A program made the position numbers and the translations under genes. A stretch of DNA of 64,000 nt from Membranipora membranacea (Eukaryota > Bryozoa > Gymnolaemata > Cheilostomatida > Membraniporidae), in the NCBI GenBank assembly GCA_914767715.1, contig OU612065.1, positions 13,828,001 to 13,892,000 of the forward strand. The letters are read 5' to 3'. Under the pieces are notes generated by a model. That model saw only the letters and a list, made by a program, of their open reading frames with translations, did no database searches and was not told where the DNA came from. Of the stretch, positions 28,200-43,100 are shown one piece after another (positions within the stretch are counted from its first letter, which is position 1; every line of letters starts with the position of its first letter).

Positions 28200-31100
28200 T
28201 TACACATCATTCACTAATGTCACATGAGTTGTTGGAAATAAACCTTTTCTTTTGGGATTGCCGTCAATCTCTCCCTCCTACAAACAAACAGATTTGCACG
28301 AAATAAGACTTAAAATGATCATGAACCACTAGAAAGTATGAAGTCTCAAGGCAACTGCATGATAAAACTTGCTCTTTGACATATTTTAAAACTACTGTAA
28401 AAGTTAAGCAACTACTAACCAAAGTTTCAACACTTTATTTTTAAATTGGCTGATGATAGGTTTTCTATGGGTAAGATTTGAAGTATTAATGGCAGACGCA
28501 GCATATCTACGACCCAGTCAAGATATCCTAGCTGGAAATCCAATGAAAACCTACATCACACCTACATCACTTTGAGATTTCTAAATCTTTACTACTAATG
28601 TTGATTTTCAGGCTAGGGAATCAAATTCCTGATCAATTCAATCTCAGACTGTCAATCTATATGGTAGCACCAACCTGGCCCGTACATTACCTGTTATTAC
28701 CAACAGGCTGAGATGACATAATATCTTAACTTGCACCTGTCTCTTATGGTGTGCAGCACCAGTTGCAGCAGCAAACATTAGATACTTACCCACCAATTAC
28801 TGTCCGGAGGAGATCTCAGTATGACTATAATCTCATCTTTATAGAATGATAACTCATCAGTATTATCAGCCTTACAATCATACAGAGCTCGGCAGCGCTT
28901 TCTTATAGGCAGCGACACTGATGATGTCAAGTTGGGCTGAAAATAAGGAAGATGCAAAAATGAAATAATAATACTTTACACTAATTGTTACAGCACGTTT
29001 ATTTGCAAAAAAAAAGGTGTTTTAGAGCTGCTGCAAAGACCGCATTAATGTGTATTCTGTCTTGAGACTTGGTCTTCGCAAACTGGTGAGATACTTTGCC
29101 AAGACCTTATCCTTACCTTGGGTCGTATGGAAGGTTTGGCACCAGGCGGAGGAGGTGGGGCAGGTTTATTAGACAGTGTAGATTTGAGAGATGCCGCAGA
29201 ATTAACTACAGGGCTCTTACGGGGAGACGGCTCCGGTCTGTTCAGATTATTACTGATTGTGTTCAACGGTTTAGCTGAGATTGGTCTAAAGAAGAAACAA
29301 AAAAATAAAATACAATTCATATATAGCCATAATACAAATGTGCAGAAACCAAGAACAGCTTCTTATAGTGACAGATGATAACTTCAAGCAGAGAAAACAT
29401 ATACATATATGTATGTATGCGTCCTTACATTTGATCAAGATCGAGACAACTACTGTCTGAGGGCTATTATATTTAATTCCAGATATCAAAAAAAGGGTGA
29501 TAAAAGTCATTAATTTCACTGAAAGTTCCGATGTTATTACGGGGCGTCTCACAGAAAAAAGCCCTAATACTCGATTACTGTTCCATGTGACTTACTCAGG
29601 CTTCTGGGCTTGATCTAGCTTGCTTGTAGATTGCTTGAGGAGATTGGATTGTGACAATGATGGCGGAGTAACATTGAGAGGTCCTGCAAAATAATCGTTG
29701 CGTAATTTTTAGATGGGGCGTCTGTTGAGTTTTAAAATGAAATGCTCCAAGGCTGTGAACAAGAATCTTTATGTATGTACGTCAATCACAAGGTATACCT
29801 CTGAATAAATATTCAGACAATAATATTTACTGTTTGATAAGATGATTTCAATTATTAGCTATCTGTGCAGATGTAAACGTCAGTGTTTTGAACACAACCT
29901 TGAAAAAGTACATTGCGAAGCTTCAAGATTTGCAAATATCTATGCTTAGTTTCAGTCGAAACAAAAATTTGTTGAATGCAACTCCGATTCCACAATAGTG
30001 ATAAGCAAAGCTTCATGTCTTAGATACAAACCTACAGCCGTGTGGGGAATCTAACCAATGAACTAAACCCATTCAGCATAGACAAATACCAAAGCAATGC
30101 AGAAAAAATTGCTGATTAGACGTAATAATCTCTGATATTCCAGGTGGTTAATCAGTGCTATCAACAACGATGGTGTGCAATGCAATTAATGGTGCAGCCT
30201 CATGCTCAAGAATTGGTAAAGTTAGTGATCAATGTTTTTACCGTTCCATGAGCGAGTCAGAAAGGAGCGATCATGCAAATGTCCTGGAAAACCATATTAT
30301 TGCAGGTATTACAACAAAGATAGTTGATACATGTATACTGAACTGAAACTGCACAGAATGAGAACATCGGGTATAATCAGGTAATCAGGTATGCTCAAAT
30401 AAATTCAAGGGTTTGGGGACTTTCCAGCGATTCAGCCGACAGCAATTCATGACATTGGTTTCATGGCAAACTCTTCGAGATAGCAAGGGTTCTCTGGATG
30501 CATTGGTAACAGCCATGGCATATCAGACTGATATCCATAAGAGCAGAGCCTATGACTGAACTGACCTGAAATAGCTCTAATTCTCTTTTCCGGTAGTGGT
30601 GGCGGAGCCACTCCTTTAGCCCCTGGTGATATCAGTACTGAATTATCCCTGGGTTTATTTGTACTATTGATGGAAGTTGGCTTGGTTTCTTTGGTCGGGG
30701 TGGAAGTGTTCTCAATGGGAGGAGATTTGGCAGCAGCAGCAGTCGCAGTGGAGGGAGGTTTGAATGTACTGGTACTGGTAGTCATAAGACTGGGACCAGT
30801 ATCACTCCGAGTACTGGAATGTCTTGTCAATGTACTGGCATTACTAGAAACGCTGATCTCATCATCATCCTTTAGCTTTGTTACCCCGACAGGCTTTTTG
30901 GGAGTACTAGGGCTTGCAGTTTTGTTGGCAGTTTTGGAGGTGAGAGTGGCTGTTTCTTTGACATTGGGGGGAACATTTGGGGGAGGGACTAGAGTGCCTC
31001 CGTTATTTGTAGAGCCTGATATGTCTTTATTTAGAGTACTACTGGTTGGGTAAGATTGTACAGCACTGTCAGGGTTAGGCGAACCAGATGACCGATTAAC

Positions 31101-34100
31101 TGGACCGGTAGCTCCACCGGACACAGCGTGGTCTGAAAATGCCCGAGAGTGACCATACGGTGTATTCATTTTACTTTTCAAGGAACCTACAACAGTAAAG
31201 CACTGGGAATGAAACCGCATCACAAGGTTAAGTCAAATTTGGCTCACAATAACCAAGGAAGGTTGAATATTGTACAATCAGTTCCCTTGCACTTAGGTAT
31301 GGGTGAGATATTTCAGACATAATTCCCAAGGATATAAACAGATTAAGAATTTCCATACATTTTCAGACCGATATTTTATGAGTCTTCATCTAAATTAGGT
31401 ATAAATTTACAGATCGAAATTTTCATCGGGATTTACGAGGAGAAGGAGCTACAAAGCAAGCTTTTACCGAGTGTGGATATGTTCCAGGCTGCAGACAGCA
31501 GGGAACCGATACTGTATCCTGGAAAACATCAGTTAGCGAAAAAATGAAATACCAGGAAGGAGGGCAATCCATTAAGAGTGATTTTACATAGGGCACAATT
31601 AAAGTTGCAGAGATAGGAAAACACATAATGTGACATGTGCAACCAGTGACTGTTTTACTCTCGATTCTGTAAGTTATAAAAAAATGTTCAAAGGCACAGT
31701 CTACCCTTGGGTGTATATTACACCCTTCACCACTTATAATATGAGTCACTGAGCTAGTGCTTCCATAACTGTTCGGATAATACGTACTGATAAAATGACG
31801 TGTTTACTGTTATACAGAATCCTAACCCTAGCATTCCTCACCCTAACCCTGAACTACGATGAATGTTTATGTGCATTTAAATTGGTCTTGGCCATAACCA
31901 GTTAGATAAAGTCTGACAATTTATAAGCAGTGTGATTTGATTTTGTTCTCGCTTGCAAAAAACATCCTCTATAACAAGAGATCAAAAATTATTGACTGAG
32001 GGTTGACTGAAGTTGAAACGGAAACCTAGGGATGACTTGGCAGGCAAAGAAACTGAAACAGAGAGCATATGAAACCAGTCAATCTGAGACTACAAATGAT
32101 TGTCTCCAAGAAGAAAACCAGCAAACGGGTCATGGACAATTTACAAAAAGTTCTTTCTCTGGCTTAAATGAGCTTAATTTTGAAAGCCAGAGAAAGAACT
32201 TTTTGTAAATTGTCCATCCCGACATGTTTGCTGGTCGGGATGATATTATATATAATGATATTATAATAGTTCCTTCACAAACGATATGGTATGAACATTT
32301 TTACAGTATGAATTCTATTCAGGGAGAAGCCACGCAGTTTCTAGATCCATGACGCTAATCGGCTTCAAGCCAATTTATTTGTAGACAACACAGTATCATG
32401 TATAAAAAGGAAGTATGTTCCAAACTCTCTGGTTTGAAACCAAACTCTCAGTAACTCCCAGGAACTCCCTGCTCCCAGCCCGAAAAAGGGTTGTCATAAA
32501 GAAAATGAGAGTTTCTCCCCACAGATCAAAGAGGGGGTAACCCCATAAATGTTGATCGGTTGTTAGCCTGCAATGTGCTATTTTGCTTGGGTCAGTAAAT
32601 TCTATTAACCCCTGCCTTCTTCTAAACCGTATTAACAGATGAAAAATGTGTCATCATCAGTTATAACAAAGTTGAGTTACATGTTAATAATTCTTTCGTC
32701 CAGCGAGTGATTTTCATGCAAATTATAGATAAAATAGTAAATTCAAAGTTTTTTTTATGGAATTTAAGCATAGAGAGTATTTACTATACACTAGTAAGCC
32801 TAGGGTTACAAAAACATGCTGCAAGTAATAGTTTTACCACATCTACCAAGTGTGAATGATACCAATGAAATTTCTAGAGTTTTAACTTGACAATGAAGGT
32901 CTAGAGATTTCACTGGAGATGTTACATACCACCGTGTTTAAGTCGGAGCTGAACTGCTGAAAAGCATCAATTACATTGAATTGACCACAACATGTAATGG
33001 AAACAGCAAAGCAAATGAGTAAGCAAAAATAAGCTGCTAATAATTTTTTTCAATCATAGAAACCTCCTGTCACAACAATGGCTGTCAGTTGTCCTTGTCA
33101 GACTGGTCACACCTATATTAGCATCTGGCATATATTTCAATATGAATAACCGTATTCAAACGTAAGGGTTTCGGTATTAACTTACTCTTGTGTGTTTTGC
33201 TGAATAAAATTAATTTATTCTGCTTGTGTGATGATGAGGATCTTACTGTAGGCCACTTTGCGCAAAAAAGTAAATAGTTTTCACAACACAATGTGATTTA
33301 AAATTTAGAACAAATACATGGTAAATGAAAACCATCACCGTAGCATAGTTTCCACAGTTAGGATTATAGGTCAACAATTAAACTTACTTTTAGCTGAACC
33401 CGCAGCGGTCATATTCCCTGAGTTGACACTGCTAGTGCTCGCTGATGATAGAACATTATCTGTAGTTTTCCTCCTCATCCTATCTATGGTGGATCTCTTC
33501 TCTTTCATGTATGGATCTCCCTCCAGATAACACTCTCCTGTACGCCGTCGATCTGATCGGTGTGATGATATAGAGAGTAGACTGGCTGTGTCCGAGTTGT
33601 CTCCTCCTGTCTTACGCCTCTCTGCTAACATCTCAGATACTACACTGTTAGGTCGTGATCTTACCTTCTCTGGTGTTTGCTGTTAGTCGGAAAAAAGCAA
33701 TATTATGTAGACAAAATCAGTATAACAAACTTATCCAAGCAGCATAGATTGGTGTCAGGAGAGTATATCTTTTGGAATAAAACCAGACTTGCCAAACTGA
33801 AGAAATGGATGCTGGATATTAAACAAATCAGTATGAAGCGATTTCAAGGTGAAAGAATTGAGATGAGTAAAACTTACACTTTCCAGATCATCATCGCTGA
33901 AGTCGACATAATCATCAGATATGAGTAACCAGTCTATATTGACATTCTCAAATAGACTAGTCTTACCCTCCAACGCGTGTTGTAACTAAAAAAATAAAAT
34001 TATTAACATAATTTGATCTCAGAAAAGTCTCAATCTGAGTGACTGATTTACCTGGAAATAAGAAAGGGTTTTCAGAATGTCATGCTGCTGAAGTTCAGCA

Positions 34101-37100
34101 TATTTCCATCACAGAAAAACATTGCTATCTAACCAAGACAGAACAAAGTCCTTTCGTTTAACTTATGCCTTGCAAATTTCAAACAGAAAGTCTAATGTGC
34201 AGCATACCAGTTCTATACATAGATGGAATTTATTCTCAGAAGCGAGATCTAGAGGAGTTTTGATTTGATTATTTTTCTCCAATGCTAAGCTAGTATTAGC
34301 CCTGAGTATAAGTTTCATTGCTTCTCCCTGATTGTAATCTGCAGCAATGTGCAAGGCTGAGTTTCCGTTAACATCTTTAACATTCAGCTTTTTGCTACAA
34401 AATAAAATAAGTTAAAGAATTAGTAGCTTATATCCAAAATATCTAACCTCAATAATATTTGTAACTATATACTAATACTGATGCGACTATAATACATAGG
34501 ATGATATGTTGCGTTTAGTATGTTGATTGACCTCTCAAACACGGTCACACTGCTGTTGTGATTCCTTAGCCCTTGGGTCAAGATATTCAAATTCTTCCTT
34601 TGATTTTCAAAGGTACTAGTGTTGTTTTACACAGATGATGATAAAATGTATAGAGAAGGTATTTTCTTTCAGTGAGTATTTAAACACAATATCTTACTTG
34701 TCTGAATTTTGTACCAGAAAGTCGATCATGTAGAGTGAAGTTCCATTCTCCTGGATGATAGCTTTATGTAAAGCTGTCTGCCCATTGTCCTAAAATAGTG
34801 ACAAAAAAAAGTGTTAGGGATAAATTATGGCATTTTTTAAATATGTATAACTGATCAAAAAGTTTAATGTGACATGAGAAGAATAACCCTGGGGTAAAGA
34901 GATAAGGTATAGATGGAGAGCTATGACAAAACCATTTTCATGTTTTGTAAAGCCTTTCATAGCAGCGCCAGACAAATACTCTATGTGATGGAATAATGAG
35001 AAAAAAGACCCATGGCCCCAGGGTGTATGTCTTTGACCAAGCCACCTGCAAACCCCAATAGCCTTATAACCTACATGGTATCTCTGCAACTAGATGAAAA
35101 TAATGACTCAAATTTAGCGATATACCAACGGTGAAGACTCACAAATAGCGATGTTATGGAAGATGTTTAACTTAGCATGCATGCTATAGTAGATTGTTAA
35201 CAGCAGCTAAAGCATATTTCAAGCCGATGATATGTATAAACACTCATATAAAACATAGATTCATTATTTTAATGAGACTCAAACTACATGTAAACCATAT
35301 CCTGATTAAAATCATAACAAATCTAAAGATCTACATCTAGTTCCATTTCATCTATATATACTCCATGGTTATGACTATGGAGAAAATTCCAAGTTTTGAA
35401 CAGATATTCAGGGTGCAGAAATGATCCCCGTGGCTACTTACATACAAAGCTGATCGCTTTCTAGCATTAGAAGCTCGAAGGTTCTAGAAGGATTATATAC
35501 ATTATCAAAAAGTGATGACCTACTCTGCAATAATAAATGCACTAAATGCCTCAGTAATAATGTAAGCCCATACCTTTCTAAATAAGCATCCAAACAGCAT
35601 TCAATAATGAAATTGTACGTGTTTCTACCCAAAGCCCAGGTTCTAGTTTGTGCAGCAATTGGAAAAACACTACATAGTTTACATTCAAAAGCCCATGGGA
35701 CTTAGACAGATTGCTACCTACATTACCAAGCTTGAATAACTTTCTAAACATGACCTTGTTGGCTAATAATAAACAAGTCTTACCTCTCCAGGTATAGCTG
35801 TCATCAGGTCGATACCCTCCGCCCAAACTTGTAATAGAGCCTGCATATCACATGACTCGACAGCCTGGTACAGCTCCTCCCTTAACTCCTGCTCGTCAGC
35901 ACATGTTCGGATAGCGTAACGCCGCAACTGGTATTTCGTACGAATGTACGAGTTCCTCAAATCTCTAGAGGCATTAATGGTACAACTTTAGTCAAATGAT
36001 TGAAAAACTCTGCCATGGCAACGCAATCTATTTATATCACCAAGTAGCAACGCGTTATATCAGGCACAATTTATTAGGAAGAAATTATCAATGACATATA
36101 ACTGGTAATAGACAGTACTGAGATGGTGCGCTTCCAACTCAAAAGAGAGGACGATTCACATATGTCTTGTTTAAGCAAGGACTACCCTCTGCCACCCTCC
36201 CTGCTGCCCCTTAACCAATGAACTATCACCTTAAAAACACTCTCCCAACATGAAACTCATTTAGGAATGATTCTGAGTTACCTGGCACTATCGGGCTGTA
36301 TGAGTTTATCTTTCGCTGCAGAAGTAAGCGTAGCCTCCATAATCTCATTGAATCCCTGATTTGACATCACACTGGCAATCTGCAAAATCAGGCTGAATAA
36401 GGTCAAATCTCTAAATCATTATCATATCTTATCTTCTTGATACACCAGAGGGAGCTTGCTGCAATTTTCGACAGACATTACATGTCAATTATCAATTTTT
36501 AATCATGTCACCATGATTGGTACCCGATTGCACGATCATCATTTGATGAAGTTGATATCAATTATAATATGGAATAATTTTATTTATTTCTGATGCATTG
36601 CATCTGGTAACCTCAATTTACAAGGATAAAAGAAGGAGCCACTGACCAGTAACTGTGAGGTGCCGAGCTCATCAATGACAAGTGATTGTGTCCTTGATAT
36701 ATGAACTCCAAGTTCTCGATGCACTCCACAACACTCCAGGCAAATAATCACACCAAAATTAACAGAGAGCCATTCGGGTTCTGAAAGGAGGAACCAAGGA
36801 TACAAAATACAGTAACATAATCAGAAACTGAATCAGCCAATAAAAGAAATAAGGGGGGTACTATGTGACTACCAGAGGGGAAAGCTTGAGTCCCACAAAA
36901 ATACTTTTGATTGGTAATATGAAAGACAAATAGGTAAATATGAAGAAATCAATTTGTAAGGAGGGAAGAAAATTTCATATGCAGACCTTTGGCCCCGCAG
37001 TCACAGCAGGAATCATTTCCAGGTAACTTTCTTATTTCTGATATTAGTTGTTTTTGCAGCTCTCTTAGGTTCTCATTGCCTTGTGAACCTTTGTTGTCAG

Positions 37101-40100
37101 AAAATGCCAGTAAAAGTTGTTCTTCCTTCGCATTATTCAACACTGATATCCACCTGAACAAAAAATCATGATAATTGAAAGTAGGCACCGGGCGCCATGG
37201 AAAAGACACTGGAGTGAATAGAGGGAGTCAGAAGTCTGAGTTCTAGGACTAAAATTTTGCAATGTACTTCAGGGAATGACTGGGCAAATCGTTTCATTTC
37301 TTTGGGTTAATCCATAAATGGCTTTGGACAATTTAGATGGAGAGTCACTTACTTTATCATATCCTTCTCATCTTCGGCTTGAAAGTGATAAGTCCTGTTG
37401 TCTACAAAATGGCAGTCCGGTAAATGAAATAACCAATATACAATACTGCAATCTTGACCCTGTTCTCACAACTCAAAATGAGTTGTCAAGGTAGGCTAAG
37501 CAATGTCTGGTGTTATGTTCAACCGACAATACTGAGGAGGAACGACCTAGAAGTAAAACTCCCACAGCCAGGGCTATACTTATCAGCGGAGACAGGGAAG
37601 CAGAAGTGATCTGATCCATTATCTCTCACACTTGTGAGAAATTAAATTTAGGATAATGTGGATGTGACTAACTTGAGCTTGAAAGAAGATCGAAGCATTT
37701 CTTGCCGGGATCATCAGGTAAAACTTTGGCCTGGCATGTCAAGAGATTCAGTCGCACTGGAGGCTTGTTTTCCTGCAATATGTTATAAAATGACCATTAT
37801 GTGTATGTACAATGTAGGTGTATTCAAATAGCATATCTACTGAGCCTAAAGAGTCCTATCCTGGCTATGCATGCATTGTATATAAAATCCTTTACTCACG
37901 TCATGAAGTCCTTGTATACATAAAATTAACTATTTGAATAAAGATCGGACCAGCAGCCACTTTTCTTGCAGGTAAATGTTGAACCATAAGTCATTCTACT
38001 TTGTAGCGACGATGACGATGCAACAAGTTTGAAAACCTTTTCTACTTTTAGCTCTGTAAAGCTAATTTTTTTTTACAATTCCTGGAGGATTAGATTTTAG
38101 TTTTGGAAACTTAGCATTAATTCAGTTGCTATGTGCAAACATGGCTAACCTGATTGGCGTGGAGCACATGTGCAAACTGACCGGCAGGTCCTACTTATAA
38201 ACACACTAACAAGATAACTGACTTGGTAGGTATGTTTGAGTCAAGCCAACAGCATGCATGCTACGGATTTAGAGTGTTGCAAAGTATATCATTCATGGAA
38301 ACTGAATTATCATTTACTACTACTAGGTACATTGATGTCCAGACTTACATCTGAGTGACTGATACACATTACTCCTTCTTTGATAGAGCATTTTCTCTTC
38401 TGCCATATCTTTTTTATTTTTCCCTCGCTCTTTTTCAGAAGGTATCCGACAAACTCAGAGCCAACCTCCTTCGAGTTTGTAAATGGTAACCGACTGGCAA
38501 CTTGTTTGAAAAACATGCTACTGTGACTGTCCTAAAATAAAGACAGAAAAATCTCAACTCTCTCAATCTCCTATGGTACATTTTGTGCACACATAATGAG
38601 AGACCAGGCAAAATTCTGTTTTCGATATTTGGTTGATATTTAGTCTCTTGATTGAGAAGGATAGTTGCCCTCCATTGTTGTTGAGCCTCCATCAATTTCT
38701 TATGTTTTGAAACGTTTGACACGATTTCGTCATGCTTGCTACAGTCAGTTATACAGAAAAATCTAAGATGACTTTTCACCCAAAACTAAGTGTTTCACAG
38801 TTCATCTATGCAACTAGATATTCAATGACAACACTATAGGCTATGATTAATTCACAAATTACCTCCTTATTATATGTGTCTAGAGAGTTACGAAGCGAGT
38901 CCCTCAGGTCCAGGAGTTGCTTCCTTTCTCCCTCCTGTCTGTTTTTCAGGTCCTTCAGTTTTGGGATCACACTGGTAATGTAGCTATTGAAATGATTGAT
39001 TGTTTGCATACCATCCTTGAAGAAGCTGAAAATATCAATGTAGGAAAAATTTGAGCGATAGTTATAAATTATTGACCTGATGACTCAGTGCAAAGGTGAT
39101 AATTGTCTGCAAATTAAATGCAATTATCCAGGGATCACAGAATGATTATCACATTGACCTACAAAACTAGATAAATATGAGGTGATTCATAAAAATTATA
39201 CAATGGTTTGGTGCCGCATTGAAATGACTACTGTAAAGCAATTTTTCGACTTTCCTCTTTGCTTTTTCCTGCTAAAAAACAAAGCGCCAGTCAATGATTG
39301 ACATAAACTTAATATTGCGTTGCCGACGCCGGTTCTGTGGCTGGATTGCATGATAAAATAATTGGCATAGGTTCTGAAACAGACAAAGACTGATAAAAAA
39401 TTAGCACATGAATATGATTTTACCTGGTTTGGGATTGATAGTAGTCAACTAGATGGTTCAATAAATCCACACCTTTTTTGCTCCTCGATTCATTAACCTT
39501 CAGCAGATACTGTAAAACATTGGAATAAATGAGAAAACAATTATGGCATAGGGTACGGTCAATCAGTAGTTGAAAGTGATGAGGACAACTATGGGCTATG
39601 ATAGCTATTCCCCAGGCTAATGTATACCACCACAAGAGTGATAAATTTTGCAGGATAAAATCAAGCAGTCCTAATTTCTTGTTTGGTGTGATAATAGTAC
39701 AGTGGAGTGAAGGTTTGTCAAGTTATTAACCATCAAATTTTGTATGGATATTACACAACAAAGTAATAGTTTGAGTTACTTACACCAGAGTCACACTCCG
39801 ACTGATAACCATAATTGTAAGGACAGTTGGAGGGTATCAGGATAAGATGAATGATTTATTACATGTGTGTATATATATACTAGATAGCGAAGGTCACTAT
39901 CTATATCATTACAAATTTACCAGGACATAGTAATTACGTCTACTATAGACGAACTTACCTCACAGGCCTGTAACTGTAGTACTTTTCTCTCCTTATCCGT
40001 ATCCTCGGCTACTTCGGGACCAGTGACAGCCTTACGATGCAGTCCGACAGACTCAGCTATCCGCAACCTCTCCTTACCAACTTTGTGACTAGAATTCAAA

Positions 40101-43100
40101 TATAATGTTTTGTGATTTTGGTTGGAATTGTAATTTGACACTTTAGCGGAAACAAACGTAAAAAAAACCCGCTAAAGTGTTCATTTTTCCCTTTTAGTTA
40201 CCTGTATGTTTTGAAAAGCAAAATTGGATGAGGGAGAACAGCGTCCATATATACACTGGATAAGGAATCAGATTGATTTGTGCTGAGTGACAAACTATAC
40301 TGATGTCGCCTTCGACCCTGCAATTAAGATCTTATTTCCCGAGGAAGTGGAGATTTGCATGTCACCAATATCCAACTATGATGGCGGGCATGCTGATAAT
40401 AAATGGGTACTTCTGCCATTTGGATTGTAATTATAGCACGATGGTTCTAGGAGCAGTATGATACAAGTTACAAGGTCCATGTGGTAAAAAGGAGTACAAG
40501 ACTCGCGCTTTTTTTCATCTTACATTATCTGTTCATAATCAAATATACTTACAACTTGGTCTCCAAATCCTTATGAGCTTTCTCGTAAGACTTTTTACTA
40601 TCAACGTGGCCTTCCTTGGAGTCAGCCTTTGTGAACAACTCGAGGGGGAACATGACTGTGTTTCTGAGATTACTCATCTAAAATAGTCCATTTACGTTTG
40701 AACTTGAAAATGATTGTATAATACAACATGTAAGGATGCAAGGAGTCAACTTTATTCTCAAGTAATATCCATAGACAGATGAAGGCCACATCATAAAGAG
40801 AACATAGCATAAGAGCTAGCTTTAGATATGCTATGAGCAACCTACTTTTGTCCATGGAGCAACATGCATACCTTTTGTCTAACATCATTTTTTAAATTTA
40901 CTAGCTATGAAATACAAGTACAAGTGCATATGTATGGGAATGCAGCTTACCAAAGTTTTCATGAGAGCAGATATCTCTTTAGCAACTACAGCAAACTTTA
41001 TAAATGCTTCAGCTGAAATGAAATGGCAAAAAGAAAAAAATGTAGGTCCTACCGAGACTTGAACTCGGATCGCAGGATTCAGAGTCCTGAGTGCTAACCA
41101 TTACACCATAGAACCTCGCTGAGAAGCACTGACATTATGTGGATATATAAACATTATAAGCTATAGAATCACACATAATATCCAAGCATTTTGATTGGTC
41201 AGTGCCGGATATCACTATTTTCATTGGATACTCAATGGCTTTTGACAGCCCAAAGAGCAAAATAACTTCTCAGAAACACTCTGGCAACGCAAACATTCTA
41301 CTCAACATTCGAAGTGGCATGAGACCTACTGCACTAGCCAATCAAGAAAATAACCTAATAAGCTAAGGTTTGTCCATAAATCGTTTAGGATAAACTGATC
41401 TATAAACACAATAATGTCTATCTCTTATCTTCCACCTTATAATTATAATTTCCTTCTTCAAAGTTATGAACTTCGTATGAGACCACAAATAACTTTCACT
41501 GAAAATACCTCATCGCTTCAATATCCGATCATACCATCTCACAACAAAATCTAAAGCAATATTTCTACATCCCTAGTAACACCAGGAGCCATTCTCCCTG
41601 GTCTAACTATGTAGGATTGTTTCCATGATTTTATCATTCTGGGAAATAATACACTCAAAGTGTTCTCCTAACCATCATCAGGGTGGTTATATTGGGACAG
41701 TCAATGTCATAAATCCACAATATGTACAGAGACTTCACTTGTATGTATAGTTAGTTTTATATATAACATGAGGAGACTAGGAGACTAATTATCAAGATAA
41801 CACCTGTGTGTTTATAACATTACAGAGTAAATTAGAGCTGATTACCAAAACAACAAAAGTGTGCCAGTCTAGTGGCCTCGGGAGTACTCCGAGACTATTT
41901 TACTGCCACATTCTATGTTCACTCAGCGATTAAACACTGTAGAGCTTAATGTATAAAAATCATCACAGAGCTTAGCAAGATGTAGAGCAATTCTACTGGG
42001 AAGGACTGCGATTTATGTTGTGCCTCAAAATGTAATGTAATCCAATGTTCGCGTTCATGTCCACGCTCACCTATCCATTCTATGTAGGCCTAAGTGTGGA
42101 TAATTGGATGGGCGAATTATCAAAAATACCGCTATGTGCCTCATAAAACTCTATATTCTGCTGCTATTTCCTGTACATGAATCTTACCGATTTCCGGAAG
42201 ATCACCTTCATAAGTCATGGAATAATTCCCTAGCTTCTCCAAACTTTCCGCAAAAATCTTCTCATTCTCAATGTGAACTGAAACAATCAAGTAAAAATGA
42301 TAGCACTTATGAATTGGTCCCAAATTATAACCAAAACTACATGACATTTCTATATATTCCATATTTTACAAAAGTTAGCTATATGAAATCATAAAAAATG
42401 AGACCTACCGCGTATTTACAATTTTATTAGAATGATGCCAAAGCAAGCAGGCTTACGATAAAGCCCCAGAAAGTTATCCAACATACTCATTCCGCAATGC
42501 AAATGGCAGATGGCCAGGACTTGACATATTTCTATAACACTCATATAGAGGTGACAGGCATATCTGTGGTTGAGATGAGTCATTGTCAGGGACAATCATC
42601 TCTAATGATTGGGTGATCAATAAGTCATCATTTTAGTCTGATTATAAATCACAAAAACAAAAAGATGATAATTGGACAGTATTGGATATGTGATAATTGG
42701 AAAGCAGAGAGACACAAACAGCCTTGTATCTAGTTAACAATGTTTAACCTCATCTGTTAGGCCTGGTTCACATATTTGGGGCACTTTCCAACACTCCCAC
42801 ATGCAATCTACATGAGAAGACGTTATCACAGCGTATAATTTTCTTCACCTTTACCAGCCAAAATGTTGACCAATTATTAGATACAGATCATAATTTCCAA
42901 ATAAACTTATAGGACTATGTCACAAACCGTTCCCAGAGTTGAGCATTGCTTTGATAGATTTACGTAACTTTGTTAGTCCACTTCTGTCCAAATCCAAAAC
43001 CTACGAACAAGAATCAGTATTATACAGACAAGCCTGCCAGTGTAGTAATATTGTTATCAGGTATCATAACTACAAAGCTATCATTGTTACATCACATTAG

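Noticed and set aside
30667-31053. 128-codon plus-strand ORF, hydrophobic
   Set aside because: Antisense shadow of the long proline-rich ASAP exon, which has consistent splice phases on the minus strand.
31806-31852. CCTAACCCTA-like strings suggesting interstitial telomere repeat
   Set aside because: Only a few imperfect, non-tandem copies; can occur by chance or from a decayed simple repeat.
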